Assembly (NCBI RefSeq): GCF_023702225.1
Contig: NZ_JAMQCO010000007.1
Location: 1 to 64,000 of the forward strand
Length of the DNA stretch: 64,000 nt
Origin: Aureimonas altamirensis
Lineage (GTDB): Bacteria; Pseudomonadota; Alphaproteobacteria; Rhizobiales; Rhizobiaceae
Direction of reading: 5' to 3'
Under the pieces are notes generated by a model. The model made no database searches and was not told the DNA's origin. It was given only the letters and a program-made list of their open reading frames with translations. A program made the position numbers and the translations under genes. Below, in pieces: positions 30,884 through 40,722 of this stretch (within the stretch, counting starts at the first letter, position 1; every line of letters begins with the position of its first letter).

Positions 30884-31915
30884 TCAGAACATCTGGCTCG
30901 GATCGAAATTGAAGGTGACGTCCTTCCACGTCTCGTATTTCTCGGCGGGCAGCGAATAGGGTGCGCAACGCCGCACGGCGCGGACGGCCGCTTCGGCCGC
31001 CACTCGCTGTGCCGTCGATCCGGAGCCGCCCTCGATGATCTCGGGCAAGCCGATGAGCTGCCCCGACTGATCCAGTTGCAGCCGCAGCGAAACGCGCAGG
31101 GAGCCGGCATCGGATACGCCCGACGGTGGCGACCAGCAGCGGCTGACCTGGCCGCGCAGGGCATCGTATTCGGACTGGCTCAACCGCGCGCCCGTCGTGT
31201 GGGTGCCGCCCAGCGAAGCCTGCTGCTGCGAGCGCCGCGCGCCCCCGCCGGCCGATTGCTCGCGGTTCAGAAGCGCGGCGATCTCGTCGGCATCGAACTC
31301 GCGTTCGCGCGTGTCGTTTGCGGTTTCGCGCTGCTGCGGCTGCGCCTCGGCGGTGCGTGTCGGCTGCTGGCGCGGCGTCTCCGGCGGGCGCGGCGGCTGC
31401 GGGCGCACCTGCGGCAGCGGGACGTTCTGCGGCGGCTGCGGCGCCGGTTCCACGGCGGCTTCCTCCACCGGGGCCGGTTCCGGCTCCGGCTCGGCCTCTG
31501 CGGGCGGCTCGGGCTGGGGCGCTGGCGCCGGCTCCTCGGCCGGCAGTGGCGGGGTTTCTTCTGCCGGCTGCTGCGGCGCGGGCGGCGGAGGAGCCTCGGC
31601 GGTAGCCGTCTGCACCGTCTCGCGCGGGGCGGCTTCCGGCTGCGGCGCGCTTTCCAGGTCCACCTCGTTGTTGCCGACGTTCTCGGCCGGCATGGGCAGG
31701 CGCTCCGGCGCTTCCGTCGGCGTCGGGGCAGGCGTATCCGTCATCTCGGCATCGGCCTCGCCCTGCACCGCCTGGCTGTATTCCTCGATGGGAACCACGG
31801 AGACCGGCAACGCTTCGCCCTGCGTCAGATCGAGCGGCCGCGGCGAGCCGAACGACACGAGCATGGCCGTCAGCAAGGCTGTGTGCAGGGCCGCTGATGT
31901 GGCGAGGGATTTCAT
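30884..31915 (-). CDS. tolA: TolA, energy-transducing bridge of the Tol-Pal system
   Basis: An inner-membrane protein spanning the periplasm from TolQR to TolB/Pal. It has 343 residues. An N-terminal membrane segment (about 5-22) carries the S-x-x-x-H motif as S-A-A-L-H. Residues about 70-190 are an extended Pro/Glu/Ala-rich stalk rather than the Ala/Lys helix of enterobacteria. The C-terminal domain (about 250-343) has the TolA/TonB fold signature [16 protein letters not shown] and the paired Cys in R-R-C-A-P-Y. It starts 10 bp after tolR. Confidence 0.95.
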   Translation of the reverse strand: MKSLATSAALHTALLTAMLVSFGSPRPLDLTQGEALPVSVVPIEEYSQAVQGEADAEMTDTPAPTPTEAPERLPMPAENVGNNEVDLESAPQPEAAPRETVQTATAEAPPPPAPQQPAEETPPLPAEEPAPAPQPEPPAEAEPEPEPAPVEEAAVEPAPQPPQNVPLPQVRPQPPRPPETPRQQPTRTAEAQPQQRETANDTREREFDADEIAALLNREQSAGGGARRSQQQASLGGTHTTGARLSQSEYDALRGQVSRCWSPPSGVSDAGSLRVSLRLQLDQSGQLIGLPEIIEGGSGSTAQRVAAEAAVRAVRRCAPYSLPAEKYETWKDVTFNFDPSQMF

Positions 31916-31925
31916 CGCGGTGCGC

Positions 31926-32372
<447 letters not shown>

Positions 32373-32399
32373 GTCGCTCGTCCTCCGTTCCGGTGCCGC

Positions 32400-33116
32400 T
32401 CAGCGCGCCGCCATCTTTTCATCGATCTGCCGCGAAAGGATGGCAGAGAACTCATCGGCGAAGGCTTCCATGCGCGCACCCAGCTTGCCGGCATCGGCCG
32501 ACAGCTTGTTGTAGGCGATGACGGCCGGGATGGCGGCGACGAGGCCGATGGCGGTTGCCAGAAGCGCCTCGGCGATACCGGGGGCGACGACCGCAAGACT
32601 GGTCTGTTCCGAAGCGGCGATGGCCTGGAACGAGGTCATGATGCCGACCACCGTGCCGAACAGCCCCACGAAAGGCGCGGCAGAGCCGACCGAGGCGAGG
32701 AAGCCCAGGCGGGATTCCAGCCCCTCGACCTCGCGGGCGATGGACACGTCCATCGCCTTCTCGATGCGGGTCTGGAGGCCGATGGGCGAGCGGGCGCCCT
32801 TTTCGAAGCTCTTCTTCCATTCGCGCATGGCGGCCACGAACAGCGCGCCCATGCCGGTCGTCTTGCGGTCGGACAGGGTGTGATACAATTCTTCGAGGGA
32901 CTGGCCCGACCAGAAATTGCTTTCGAACTGGTTTAGCTGGCGGCGGAAGGCGGCATAGCGCGTCACCTTGTCGAAGATGATCGCCCAACTCCAGACGGAA
33001 GCGAGAAGAAGCCCGAGCATGACAAGCTTGACGATGATGCCGGCCTGCCAGAACAGGTCCATCAGGCCGACGCCGTGAGCCTGCGCGGCAAGGCTCGTCT
33101 GGGCGACTTCGTTCAT
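32400..33116 (-). CDS. tolQ: Proton-channel subunit TolQ (ExbB/MotA family)
   Basis: An inner-membrane protein forming the proton channel with TolR. It has 238 residues from ATG 33116, the usual size; the in-frame extension upstream is arginine-rich and implausible. Three transmembrane segments are visible: about 22-43, 140-162 and 173-198 with G-L-F-G-T-V-x-G-I-M and A-T-A-I-G-L-V-A-A-I-P-A-V. It begins the tolQRAB run. The 215 bp between ybgC and this gene could hold a promoter, but I see no convincing one. Confidence 0.97.
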   Translation of the reverse strand: MNEVAQTSLAAQAHGVGLMDLFWQAGIIVKLVMLGLLLASVWSWAIIFDKVTRYAAFRRQLNQFESNFWSGQSLEELYHTLSDRKTTGMGALFVAAMREWKKSFEKGARSPIGLQTRIEKAMDVSIAREVEGLESRLGFLASVGSAAPFVGLFGTVVGIMTSFQAIAASEQTSLAVVAPGIAEALLATAIGLVAAIPAVIAYNKLSADAGKLGARMEAFADEFSAILSRQIDEKMAAR

Positions 33117-33331
33117 GTGCTTTGACCCTCGAATGGCCGCGGCTCGCACGAGGCGCGGCTGAGCTTTCCTTGAAAATTGCCTGAGGCGGCGGACACGAAG
33201 CGTCCGACCGCCCCTTCCCCCAAGCCGCCCTTTCACCCATAGAATCAGGTAAAAGAATGGCGTAAAGGCGTGTGAAGCAGCCTGCGGACTATTGGCTCGT
33301 TAAGGTTAACGCTGCGTTACAAGCGCGCTTT

Positions 33332-33790
33332 TCAACCCTCGGGTGCTCCGAGCAGGCGCGCCACCGCGGCCGGCATGCGGCGCGGCCTGCCCTCCGGCGA
33401 AATCACCGCTACCTTGACCCTGGCCTGGACCAGAACCGCGTCGCCGAGGCTGATCCGCTGGCTCAGCACCACGCGCGCCCCGCCGAGAAGCACGGTCGAA
33501 GTCTCAACCGTCAGTATATCGTCGATCCGTGCGGGGCGCAGGAAATCAATATCCATGTGGCGCACGGCGAAGGCCATCGGCTCACCGAAGCGGCCATCCA
33601 TCAATTCCCTGTGCCCGATTCCGTGAAGACGCAGGTAGTCGGTGCGTCCACGCTCCAGGAAGTGCAGGTAACGGGCATGGTAGACGACGCCTGAAAAGTC
33701 CGTGTCCTCGAAATAGACGCGCACCATCAGCCGGTGCCCCGCCGGCGTCAATTCTCCGGCAAGTCCGGGCACGCCCGCCTCGCCGCTCAT
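33332..33790 (-). CDS. ybgC: Tol-Pal-associated acyl-CoA thioesterase YbgC
   Basis: A 4-hydroxybenzoyl-CoA-type hot-dog thioesterase acting on acyl thioesters; it is genetically tied to Tol-Pal in most proteobacteria. It has 152 residues. The active-site stretch [16 protein letters not shown] (26-41) with the catalytic Asp is intact, followed by [10 protein letters not shown]. Its ATG overlaps the ruvB stop by 4 bp, so translation is probably coupled. Confidence 0.96.
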   Translation of the reverse strand: MSGEAGVPGLAGELTPAGHRLMVRVYFEDTDFSGVVYHARYLHFLERGRTDYLRLHGIGHRELMDGRFGEPMAFAVRHMDIDFLRPARIDDILTVETSTVLLGGARVVLSQRISLGDAVLVQARVKVAVISPEGRPRRMPAAVARLLGAPEG

Positions 33791-34827
33791 GAATCCGGCT
33801 CGTCGAACAGGGTGGATTGCGCGCCCTGATAGGTCGAGGGCACGGCAAGCCCGAGATGGCGGAAGGCATGGGCCGTCAGCAGACGCCCGCGCGGCGTGCG
33901 CTGGATGAAGCCCTGCTGCAGGAGATACGGCTCCACGATATCCTCGATGGCGTCTCGCGGCTCCGACAGGGCAGCGGCGATCGTCTCGATGCCCACCGGG
34001 CCGCCGCCGAAATTGAGCGCGATGAGGTCGAGATAGCGCCGGTCCAGCGGATCCAGCCCCAGGCTGTCCACCTCCAGGCGGGTCAGCGCCTCGTCCGCCA
34101 CGCGGCGGTCCACGCGGGGGGCATCGGCGATGGTGGCGAAATCCCGCACGCGGCGCAGAAGCCGGCCGGCGATGCGCGGCGTACCGCGGGCCCGCCGGGC
34201 GATCTCGCGCGCGCCGTCATCGGCCATTTCCAGCCCCATCAGCCGGGCGCCGCGCCGCACGATGAGTTCCAGTTCCTCGACCGTATAGAAGTTCAGCCGG
34301 ACTGGAATGCCGAACCGGTCGCGCAGGGGCGTCGTCAGAAGGCCGATGCGGGTGGTCGCAGCGACGAGGGTGAAACGGGACAGATCGATCTTCACCGAGC
34401 GGGCGGCCGGCCCCTCGCCGATGATGAGGTCGAGCTGGAAATCCTCCATCGCCGGGTAGAGGATTTCCTCGACCGCCGGATTGAGCCGATGGATTTCGTC
34501 GATGAAGAGCACGTCGCGCTCCTCGAGGTTGGTCAGAAGCGCGGCCAGGTCGCCTGCCTTGGCGATGACCGGCCCGCTGGTAGAGCGGAAGTTGACGCCG
34601 AGCTCGCGCGCCATGATCTGCGCCAGGGTCGTCTTGCCGAGGCCGGGCGGACCGACGAAGAGGACATGGTCCAGCGCCTCGCCGCGCGCCTTTGCGGCCT
34701 CTATGAAGACCTTCAGGTTGGCGCGCGCTGCCGCCTGCCCGACGAAGTCCTCCAGCCGCTGGGGCCGGAGCGTGTTGTCTTCGTCGCCGCGATTGTCGGG
34801 CGTAATGAGGCGCCGGGCGTCGCTCAT
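33787..34827 (-). CDS. ruvB: Holliday junction branch-migration helicase RuvB
   Basis: The AAA+ motor that drives Holliday-junction migration with RuvA. It has 346 residues from ATG 34827. Walker A G-P-P-G-L-G-K-T is at 59-66, Walker B F-I-D-E-I-H near 108-113, sensor T-T-R-I-G and the arginine finger region R-D-R-F-G follow, and the C-terminal winged-helix domain ends about residue 335. It overlaps ruvA by 4 bp and ybgC by 4 bp. Confidence 0.98.
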   Translation of the reverse strand: MSDARRLITPDNRGDEDNTLRPQRLEDFVGQAAARANLKVFIEAAKARGEALDHVLFVGPPGLGKTTLAQIMARELGVNFRSTSGPVIAKAGDLAALLTNLEERDVLFIDEIHRLNPAVEEILYPAMEDFQLDLIIGEGPAARSVKIDLSRFTLVAATTRIGLLTTPLRDRFGIPVRLNFYTVEELELIVRRGARLMGLEMADDGAREIARRARGTPRIAGRLLRRVRDFATIADAPRVDRRVADEALTRLEVDSLGLDPLDRRYLDLIALNFGGGPVGIETIAAALSEPRDAIEDIVEPYLLQQGFIQRTPRGRLLTAHAFRHLGLAVPSTYQGAQSTLFDEPDS

Positions 34828-35444
34828 CGGCTGAGCGCCTTGAGGCCGAGGCGGATCAACCGGGCGGACTCGGCGTCCTCGCCCGCCTCGCGTACGGCGC
34901 TCGCGATGGCGCCGGCCGCCTGGTCGCGGGCGTAGCCCAGATTGACCAGCGCCGACACCGCATCCGACACCGCCCCTCCGGCCACTCCGTCGCCGAGGTC
35001 GCGCTTCAGGGCGAAACCGTCGATATCGCCGGCCGTGGCGAAGGCCGGGGCCTTGTCCTTCAACTCCGCGACGATGCGTGCGGCCACCTTGGGGCCGACA
35101 CCGGGGGCGCGTGCCACCATCGCCTTGTCCTGCAGGGCCACGGCATTGGCCAGGTCGCCGGCCGAAAGGGTGCTCAGCACCGCCATGGCCACCTTGGCCC
35201 CGACGCCCTGCACGTTCTGCAGCAGGCGGAACCAGCCGCGCTCCGCATCGCTGGAGAAGCCGTACAGACGGATCATGTCCTCGCGCACGATCGTCTCGAT
35301 GAACAGGGTCACGGCCTCTCCCGCGCCGGGCAGGTTCGACAAGGTCCGCGCGCCGCAGAACGCGACATAGCCGACGCCATGGACATCCACCACCACATGG
35401 TCGCCGCCGATCTCGTCCACCGTGCCCTTGAGCTTGCCGATCAA
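34824..35444 (-). CDS. ruvA: Holliday junction DNA-binding protein RuvA
   Basis: A tetrameric protein that binds the four-way junction and loads RuvB. It has 206 residues. The start is TTG at 35444: it gives the conserved opening I-G-K-L-K-G and is preceded by AGGGGG at a good distance, while no ATG exists near. It has the N-terminal OB fold, helix-hairpin-helix motifs (V-Q-G-V-G-A-K-V-A and A-P-G-V-G-P-K-V-A), and a C-terminal RuvB-binding domain with L-V-N-L-G-Y. It overlaps ruvB by 4 bp and ruvC by 4 bp. Confidence 0.96.
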   Translation of the reverse strand: MIGKLKGTVDEIGGDHVVVDVHGVGYVAFCGARTLSNLPGAGEAVTLFIETIVREDMIRLYGFSSDAERGWFRLLQNVQGVGAKVAMAVLSTLSAGDLANAVALQDKAMVARAPGVGPKVAARIVAELKDKAPAFATAGDIDGFALKRDLGDGVAGGAVSDAVSALVNLGYARDQAAGAIASAVREAGEDAESARLIRLGLKALSR

Positions 35445-36004
35445 ACCCTGCCCCCTGCCGGAACGCGGTTGCCGCGTTCCGCTTGCGTTGCCGCCAGCCG
35501 CGCCGTCGCGGACTGGCGCTGATGCGTATGGCATATGGCGATGGCCAGCGCATCGGCGGCATCGTCCGTATCGAAGACGGCCTTGGGCATCAGTACCCTG
35601 ACCATCATGTGGATCTGGGTCTTCTCGCCATGGCCGACACCGATGACCGCCTTCTTGACGGCGTTGGGGGCATATTCCGATACCGGCAGGCCGGCAAGGG
35701 CCGGCACCAGCATGGCGATGCCGCGCGCCTGCCCGAGCTTCAGCGTGGCCGTCGCATCCTTGTTCACGAAGGTGTGCTCGACGGCGGCTTCCTCGGGGCG
35801 GAAGCGATGGATCACCTCGGCCAGGCCGTCGTGAAGCTGCCGCAGGCGGGATGCGAGATCGAGCCTGTTGTCGGAGGTGACGGTACCGGAATCCACGAAG
35901 CGAAGGCTGTTTCCAAGGGTTTCGACGACACCCCAGCCTGTACGACGCAGCCCCGGATCGATGCCGATGATGCGAATGACGCTCTCCTGCCTCGGGCGGA
36001 CCAT
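35441..36004 (-). CDS. ruvC: Crossover junction endodeoxyribonuclease RuvC
   Basis: The resolvase that cuts Holliday junctions. It has 187 residues from ATG 36004, selected because GGAGAAG precedes it at the right spacing; ATGs 9 and 15 bp upstream lack this. The acidic residues are visible: Asp16 in G-I-D-P-G, Glu76 in V-E-H-T-F, and the Asp pair in [10 protein letters not shown] near 150. It is the first gene of the ruvCAB-ybgC run, which is tightly overlapped. Confidence 0.97.
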   Translation of the reverse strand: MVRPRQESVIRIIGIDPGLRRTGWGVVETLGNSLRFVDSGTVTSDNRLDLASRLRQLHDGLAEVIHRFRPEEAAVEHTFVNKDATATLKLGQARGIAMLVPALAGLPVSEYAPNAVKKAVIGVGHGEKTQIHMMVRVLMPKAVFDTDDAADALAIAICHTHQRQSATARLAATQAERGNRVPAGGRV

Positions 36005-36143
36005 ATCTTCTCCATTCATAGGCACATCGGCCGATTCGATAAAGCGCAAGAGTGAACAAAAGAGAAACATCGGCCGCACCGGTCGCAATGCCGCCCGACA
36101 GGCGACATATGCCGGGTCGGAACCGGCCGAAGGACGACGCCCG

Positions 36144-37220
36144 ATGACCCTGACGATACGCACCCTCGCCATTGCCGCCATGCTGGGCTCGCCGCTCGCC
36201 GCCAGCGCGCAGGATGCCGTTCCGGACGATGTGCGCGAGGCCAGGCCGCCGGCGGCGGCGTCGCCCGGCATCGCGGATCTGTCCGGCGCCTTCGAGGCCC
36301 TGCAGCCGCTGGAAACGGTGGTGATCGCCCGCAATGGCGAGATCGTTCTCGACCGCGGGTTCCGCGGCAACCGGACCGACCGGGCCACCAATATCAAGTC
36401 GGCGTCCAAATCGGTCATCTCCGCTCTCGTCGGCATCGCCATGGACAAGGGCATCCTCGAGGGGCCGGACCAGAAGATAGCGACCGTTCTGTCGGGCTCG
36501 TTCCCCGTCGATCACGACCCGCGCCTGGACGACGTCACGATCGGCAATCTTCTGTCCATGCAGGCCGGGCTGGAGAGAACCTCGGGCAGCAATTACGGAG
36601 GTTGGATCGCCAGTCGCAACTGGGTTTCCGACGCGTTGGCCCGCCCCTTCGTGGACGAACCGGGTGGCGCGATGCTCTATTCCACCGGTTCGACCCATCT
36701 TCTGTCCGCCATTCTGACGCGCGCCAGCGGCAAGCCGACGCGACAGTTGGCGCAGGAATGGCTGTCGCCGGCAGGAGCCGTCGTTTCCGGATGGGAGCGC
36801 GATCCGCAGGGCATCGACCTCGGCGGCAACCAGACGGCCATGACGCCGCGCGCTCTTCTGGCCTTCGGTGAAATCTATCGCCGCGGCGGGCTGGATGCGG
36901 AAGGCCGGCGCGTCGTCTCGCAGGACTGGATCGACGAAAGCTGGACGCCGCGCACCCGATCGCGCTTCACGGGCGAATCCTACGGCTATGGCTGGTTCCT
37001 GTCCCGCTTTGCCGGCCATGACGGCGCCTATGGCTGGGGCTATGGCGGCCAGATGATCTATGTCATCCCCGACCTGGCGCTCACCATCGCCATCACCTCG
37101 GACGAGTCCCAGCCCTCGGGCCGCAGCGGCTATGTGCGGCAGCTTCATCGGATCGTGGCGGAAGAGGTGGTGCCGGCGGCCGAGGCCGCCATGCAGGCCG
37201 AGGGGGGAGAGGCCGGCTGA
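36144..37220 (+). CDS. Exported serine hydrolase (beta-lactamase / CubicO family)
   Basis: A penicillin-binding-protein-like hydrolase with 358 residues. ATG 36144 is followed by a signal peptide (1-22, ending A-S-A). The catalytic S-A-S-K tetrad (86-89) sits in a typical N-I-K-S-A-S-K-S context. The second motif is Y-S-T-G-S-T and the third lies around W-G-Y-G-G-Q. Substrates of this family are very varied (esters, D-amino peptides, amides), so none is assigned. It is the only plus-strand gene between two minus-strand blocks. It separates ruvC from yebC, which are often direct neighbours in related genomes, and its stop lies 12 bp from the yebC stop. Confidence 0.9.
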   Translation: MTLTIRTLAIAAMLGSPLAASAQDAVPDDVREARPPAAASPGIADLSGAFEALQPLETVVIARNGEIVLDRGFRGNRTDRATNIKSASKSVISALVGIAMDKGILEGPDQKIATVLSGSFPVDHDPRLDDVTIGNLLSMQAGLERTSGSNYGGWIASRNWVSDALARPFVDEPGGAMLYSTGSTHLLSAILTRASGKPTRQLAQEWLSPAGAVVSGWERDPQGIDLGGNQTAMTPRALLAFGEIYRRGGLDAEGRRVVSQDWIDESWTPRTRSRFTGESYGYGWFLSRFAGHDGAYGWGYGGQMIYVIPDLALTIAITSDESQPSGRSGYVRQLHRIVAEEVVPAAEAAMQAEGGEAG

Positions 37221-37232
37221 GCCGGCCCTGCC

Positions 37233-37982
37233 TTATGCGGCCGACAGGCGCGCCAGAACCTCTTCGTCCACCTCGAAGTTGGCATAGACGTTCTGCACGT
37301 CGTCGTCGTCCTCGAGGTTGGCGATCAGCTTCAGGATCGACTGCGCCTTTTCCTCGTCGACCGGCGCGCCGGTCTGCGGGCGCCAGATGGCCTTCACGCT
37401 TTCCGCTTCGCCGAGCGAGGCCTCGAGCGCGCTGGCGACATCGCCGATATCCTCGAAGGCGGTGATGATGCGGTGGCCGTCCTCGTCCGACTGGACATCG
37501 TCGGCGCCGGCCTCGATCGCCGCTTCCATGACGGTGTCGGCGTCGCCTGCCGAAACCGGATAGACGATCTCGCCGACACGATCGAACATGAAGGCGACGG
37601 AGCCTGTTTCGCCCAGCGCACCGCCCGATTTGGTGAAATAGGAACGCACGTTCGAGGCGGTTCGGTTGCGATTGTCGGTCAATGCCTCGACGATCACCGC
37701 CACGCCCGCCGGGCCATAGCCTTCGTAGCGGACGGACTCGTAATTGTCGCCCTCGCCGCCGGCGGCCTTCTTGATGGCGCGCTCGATATTGTCCTTGGGC
37801 ATGGACTGCGCCTTGGCGTTATTGATCGCCAGGCGCAGCCGCGGGTTCATGTCGGCATCGGCCAGACCGCTCTTGGCCGCCACGGTGATTTCACGCGCCA
37901 GCTTGGAGAAGAGTTTGGAGCGGACGGCATCCTGCCGACCCTTCCGGTGCATGATGTTCTTGAATTGTGAATGACCGGCCAT
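37233..37982 (-). CDS. YebC/PmpR family protein
   Basis: The product has 249 residues, matching the YebC/PmpR/TACO1 family. It opens with [13 protein letters not shown] and has the [14 protein letters not shown] motif. Members have been described as DNA-binding regulators and, more recently, as translation factors easing ribosome stalling at proline runs. I cannot tell which applies here. YebC genes are frequently next to ruvCAB, and here only the serine hydrolase gene intervenes. Confidence 0.96.
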   Translation of the reverse strand: MAGHSQFKNIMHRKGRQDAVRSKLFSKLAREITVAAKSGLADADMNPRLRLAINNAKAQSMPKDNIERAIKKAAGGEGDNYESVRYEGYGPAGVAVIVEALTDNRNRTASNVRSYFTKSGGALGETGSVAFMFDRVGEIVYPVSAGDADTVMEAAIEAGADDVQSDEDGHRIITAFEDIGDVASALEASLGEAESVKAIWRPQTGAPVDEEKAQSILKLIANLEDDDDVQNVYANFEVDEEVLARLSAA

Positions 37983-38035
37983 TTGGCACCTGCTTCTTGT
38001 CGATTATGCACTGGGTTGGGCGGACATATAAAAAA

Positions 38036-38050
38036 ACGCGGGGCCCGCGT
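38036..38050 (-). terminator. Terminator after the YmdB-like gene
   Basis: A short GC-only hairpin (ACGCG/CGCGT arms) is followed on the minus strand by seven T residues (TTTTTTTATATG). It lies 14 bp after the stop at 38064. Confidence 0.65.
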
Positions 38051-38063
38051 AAAGTTGGCCCCC

Positions 38064-38885
38064 TTACCAGAAATCCGGCACGCATTGCGCCAGGCGCGGG
38101 CCAAGCCGCACCGGCGACACCCGCTCGGCAAGCCCGGTGCGATCCGATATCTCCACCGCCAGCCCGCAGAGCGTGCCGGGGCCGGACGCCGCCTCGAAGC
38201 GACCGCGCGGCACCTTGGTGACGAAGCGGTTGAGCGGCTCCTCCTTGTCCATCCCCAGCGACGAGTCGTAGTCGCCGCACATGCCCGCGTCGCTCTGGTA
38301 GGCGGTCCCATGAGCCAGGATCTGCGCGTCCGCCGTCGGCACATGCGTGTGCGTCCCCACCACCACGCTTGCCCGCCCGTCGAGGAAATGTCCCATCGCC
38401 TGCTTCTCGCTCGTGGCCTCGGCATGGAAATCCACGATCACGGCGTCGGCCTGCTCTCCCAGCGGGCTGGACTCGACCAGATCCGCGGCACATCGGAAAG
38501 GATCGTCGAGATCGGGCGCCATGAAGACACGCCCCATGATGTTGGCGACCACGATGCGCGCGCCGTTGCGGGCAATGAACAGTCCGCTGCCGCGCCCAGG
38601 CGTGCCCTGTGGATAGTTGGCCGGCCGCAGGAAGGCATCGTAGCGCCCCGCGAAGCCCAGCGCCTCGCGCTGGTCCCACACATGGTTGCCGGTCGTCATG
38701 ACGTCGGCGCCGGCTTCCAGCGTCGCTTCCAGTATGTCTTCCGTGACGCCGAACCCGCCGGCGGCGTTTTCGCCGTTCACCACCACGAAATCGAGCTTCC
38801 AGTCCGCGATGAGACCGGGAAGCCGATCCAGGACGACGGTGCGGCCGCTGCGCCCCACCAGGTCGCCGAGGAAAAGAAAACGCAT
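38064..38885 (-). CDS. YmdB-type metallophosphoesterase (TIGR00282 family)
   Basis: The product has 273 residues from ATG 38885. Metal-binding motifs of the calcineurin-like fold are in order: G-D-L-V-G-R-S-G-R near the start, N-G-E-N-A-A-G-G-F-G, G-N-H-V-W-D, V-D-F-H-A-E-A-T-S-E-K and G-T-H-T-H-V-P-T-A-D. Bacillus YmdB is a cyclic-nucleotide phosphodiesterase affecting biofilm and motility choices; the alphaproteobacterial role is not established. It lies downstream of yebC's promoter region on the same strand and is divergent from the CAP lipoprotein gene by 60 bp. Confidence 0.93.
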   Translation of the reverse strand: MRFLFLGDLVGRSGRTVVLDRLPGLIADWKLDFVVVNGENAAGGFGVTEDILEATLEAGADVMTTGNHVWDQREALGFAGRYDAFLRPANYPQGTPGRGSGLFIARNGARIVVANIMGRVFMAPDLDDPFRCAADLVESSPLGEQADAVIVDFHAEATSEKQAMGHFLDGRASVVVGTHTHVPTADAQILAHGTAYQSDAGMCGDYDSSLGMDKEEPLNRFVTKVPRGRFEAASGPGTLCGLAVEISDRTGLAERVSPVRLGPRLAQCVPDFW

Positions 38886-38945
38886 GCCACCCCCTTGCCC
38901 GATTCGTGTCATTCTTGCCTTCCAGTACGCCAGATAGGAGACAAC

Positions 38946-39527
38946 GTGAAAGAAACAGATTCGGCGGCCTCCCCCGGCATGTCGCGGCGCGCCTTCGTCC
39001 TGGCGGGCTGTGCCGCCGCCCTTGCCGGCTGTGCGGGGCCGATGGCCGGCGGGTCGGCTACCGTTCCCCTGCCCATCGCGGACGGCGCGGCACTGGCCAG
39101 CGTCAATCGCTTTCGCGCCTCCAATGGCCTGCCGCCTCTGTCCATCGATGGGCGGCTGATGCAGGCCGCCCGCATCCAGGCCGAGGCGATGGCCGCCTCC
39201 GACAGCCTCAGCCACACCGCCGGCGGCCGCCTGCCCGGCCGCGTCTCGGCGGCCGGCTACGAATGGTCGACGACCGCGGAGAACATCGGTCGCGGCTATG
39301 CGGATTACGAAGCAGCCATGCGCGGCTGGATCGGCTCCCCGGGGCACCGCAAAAACCTCCTGAATCCCAATATCGTCCATATCGGATTTGCCGGCGCGCG
39401 CCGGGCGGAGGGCGGCCGAAACTATTGGGCGCAGGTCTTCGCCGCGCCACGGCCGGAAGCATCGGCGGGCGGCGTGGCCTTCAGGGGCCGGGTGCTGTCG
39501 ACGGGCGGTGTATTGCGCTTTCCGTGA
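38946..39527 (+). CDS. CAP-domain (SCP-like) lipoprotein
   Basis: The product has 193 residues from a GTG start, chosen because TAGGAG lies 5 nt before it; the ATG 11 codons later has no ribosome site. A Tat-like S-R-R-A-F-V motif precedes a hydrophobic stretch and two possible lipoboxes (V-L-A-G-C and A-L-A-G-C), so export through Tat and lipidation are likely. The CAP domain (about 50-165) shows N-x-F-R, S-L-S-H-T-A, W-S-T-T-A-E-N-I-G and W-x-x-S-P-G-H-R-K-N-L-L. Its function in bacteria is mostly unknown. Its last 47 bp overlap the convergent cyclo-ligase gene. Confidence 0.92.
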   Translation: MKETDSAASPGMSRRAFVLAGCAAALAGCAGPMAGGSATVPLPIADGAALASVNRFRASNGLPPLSIDGRLMQAARIQAEAMAASDSLSHTAGGRLPGRVSAAGYEWSTTAENIGRGYADYEAAMRGWIGSPGHRKNLLNPNIVHIGFAGARRAEGGRNYWAQVFAAPRPEASAGGVAFRGRVLSTGGVLRFP

Positions 39528-40071
39528 CGATCATGTCCAGCGCGCGGTCATGCGCCTCCATCGGCACATGGTCCATGCGCTGGGCGTCGAAGGCGACGCC
39601 GACCGCCAGGAGCGGACCGCGAAGTGCCAGGCGTGCGATGGCCCGGTCGTAGAAGCCCTTGCCATAGCCGCAGCGCCCGCACGACAGGTCGAAGGCGGCC
39701 AGCGGAACGATCAAGAGGTCTGGATAAAGCTGTTCCGCGCCGGCGCCCGGGGCATAGGTGCCAAACCCCTGCCGTTCCATGTCCTGCGCGCCGTCCAGGC
39801 GACGGAACACAAGCTCCGCGTTTACGATGGCGGGTACGGCGACGGGTATACCGCGCGCCGCAAGCGCCATCATGGCCGCTCGCGGATCGACCTCCGAGCG
39901 GATCGGCAGATAGCCTCCGGCCGAAGCTGTCCTGCGTTCGTCGATCAGGGCCAAGAGGCGGTCGTTGATGGCGGCCGACGCCGCGGCACGCGCCCCGGCG
40001 GGCAGCGCATCGCGGCGACGAAGGCCGAGCGCACGGACGATCGCCTTCTGTTCACGCAAGGATGGATGCAC
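39481..40071 (-). CDS. 5-formyltetrahydrofolate cyclo-ligase
   Basis: The enzyme converts 5-formyl-THF and ATP to 5,10-methenyl-THF. It has 196 residues if GTG 40071 is the start; TTG 40059 is an alternative and the longer frame runs through the 6S RNA. Motifs are R-R-D-A-L near the N-terminus, Y-L-P-I-R-S-E-V-D, the phosphate loop G-R-C-G-Y-G-K-G-F-Y-D and a final D-M-I-V-T-E. The gene is placed directly downstream of the 6S RNA, the widespread ssrS-cyclo-ligase pairing. Its 3' end overlaps the convergent CAP gene by 47 bp. Confidence 0.93.
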   Translation of the reverse strand: MHPSLREQKAIVRALGLRRRDALPAGARAAASAAINDRLLALIDERRTASAGGYLPIRSEVDPRAAMMALAARGIPVAVPAIVNAELVFRRLDGAQDMERQGFGTYAPGAGAEQLYPDLLIVPLAAFDLSCGRCGYGKGFYDRAIARLALRGPLLAVGVAFDAQRMDHVPMEAHDRALDMIVTESAIHRPSTAPGP

Positions 40072-40124
40072 GCCGCGCACCGTCTGTCGGATGGGAGAAG
40101 ATGAGGAAGTGACGAGCCACCTCG

Positions 40125-40268
40125 GCCGATGAGAAAGTCGATCCCGGGAACCTACAGAGTAGGTGGGCGCCGTGTGCCCCGGTCCACGGACCAAGGCAGG
40201 GACAGCTCCCTTCGGAATGACTAAGGCCCCGAGGAAAAGTTATCCCTGTCGCACCGCGCAGCCCGTCA
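40125..40268 (-). ncRNA. ssrS: 6S RNA (boundaries approximate)
   Basis: A noncoding gap between zapA and the cyclo-ligase gene, the classic 6S location. The minus-strand transcript can fold into one long imperfect hairpin. Outer pairing is GGGC-T-GC (40264-40258) with GCGCCC (40170-40165). A CAGGGA/TCCCTG helix and an apical CCTCGG/CCGAAGG helix lie inside it. A small GGTCCGTGGACC hairpin lies on the 3' side of the central bubble, and an ACCTAC-TCT-GTAGGT hairpin follows. 6S RNA binds sigma-70 RNA polymerase and represses transcription in slow growth. The ends are estimated from a TATATT box at 40280-40275. Confidence 0.72.
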
Positions 40269-40274
40269 TGCACC

Positions 40275-40304
40275 AATATAGCGGCGCCGTGTGCCCCTTG
40301 CCAG
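40275..40304 (-). promoter_or_regulatory. Candidate 6S RNA promoter
   Basis: CTGGCA (40304-40299) and TATATT (40280-40275) on the minus strand are separated by 18 bp. Transcription would start near 40268. The spacer contains one copy of a 15-bp repeat that recurs within the RNA (40166-40180). Confidence 0.4.
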
Positions 40305-40322
40305 TGGGTGCCTCGACGAAGG

Positions 40323-40682
40323 TCAGCGTTTTTCGCCGGCACGCTCAAGCTTCAGGGCCACGCGTTCTATGGCCTCCGACATGCCGTTCATGGTTTCGAT
40401 CAGCACTTCCCGGCCGTTTCGCGATTTTTCCTGCGCCTCGCGCAAGGACGCCATCTCGGATTCCAGTGCGGAAAGTCGGGCCTGGGTTTCGGACAATTCA
40501 TCCATCGTCATGATGGCGGCCATCACGGTCAGGCGCTGATCACCGATCTCGCCGAAGCTCGACCGCAGTTCCACGACGCGCTCGTCCAGCTTCGCGCCAA
40601 GCGAGAGGAGATGGTCTTCCTCTCCTTCAGCGCAGGCCATGCGATAGGCCTTGCCGTCGATGGTCACCACGATCTGCGGCAT
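40323..40682 (-). CDS. zapA: Cell division protein ZapA
   Basis: A small protein that bundles FtsZ at the division ring. It has 119 residues from ATG 40682; the ATG two codons upstream abuts the ribosome site. It opens with V-V-T-I-D-G-K-A-Y-R-M, then G-E-E-D-H-L-L-S-L-G-A-K-L-D-E-R-V, and a C-terminal coiled coil (about 60-105) as in the family. It is preceded on the same strand by the small coiled-coil gene at 40723, 40 bp away, and followed by 6S RNA. Confidence 0.93.
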   Translation of the reverse strand: MPQIVVTIDGKAYRMACAEGEEDHLLSLGAKLDERVVELRSSFGEIGDQRLTVMAAIMTMDELSETQARLSALESEMASLREAQEKSRNGREVLIETMNGMSEAIERVALKLERAGEKR

Positions 40683-40722
40683 CGTCATCCCCCGTTACGC
40701 ACGAAGCTGCGCGGCTTGCCCG

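Noticed and set aside
33299-33310. GTTAAGGTTAAC palindrome upstream of ybgC/tolQ as a CtrA site
   Set aside because: The CtrA site needs TTAA-N7-TTAA spacing, which is absent here, and the position relative to a start is unconvincing.
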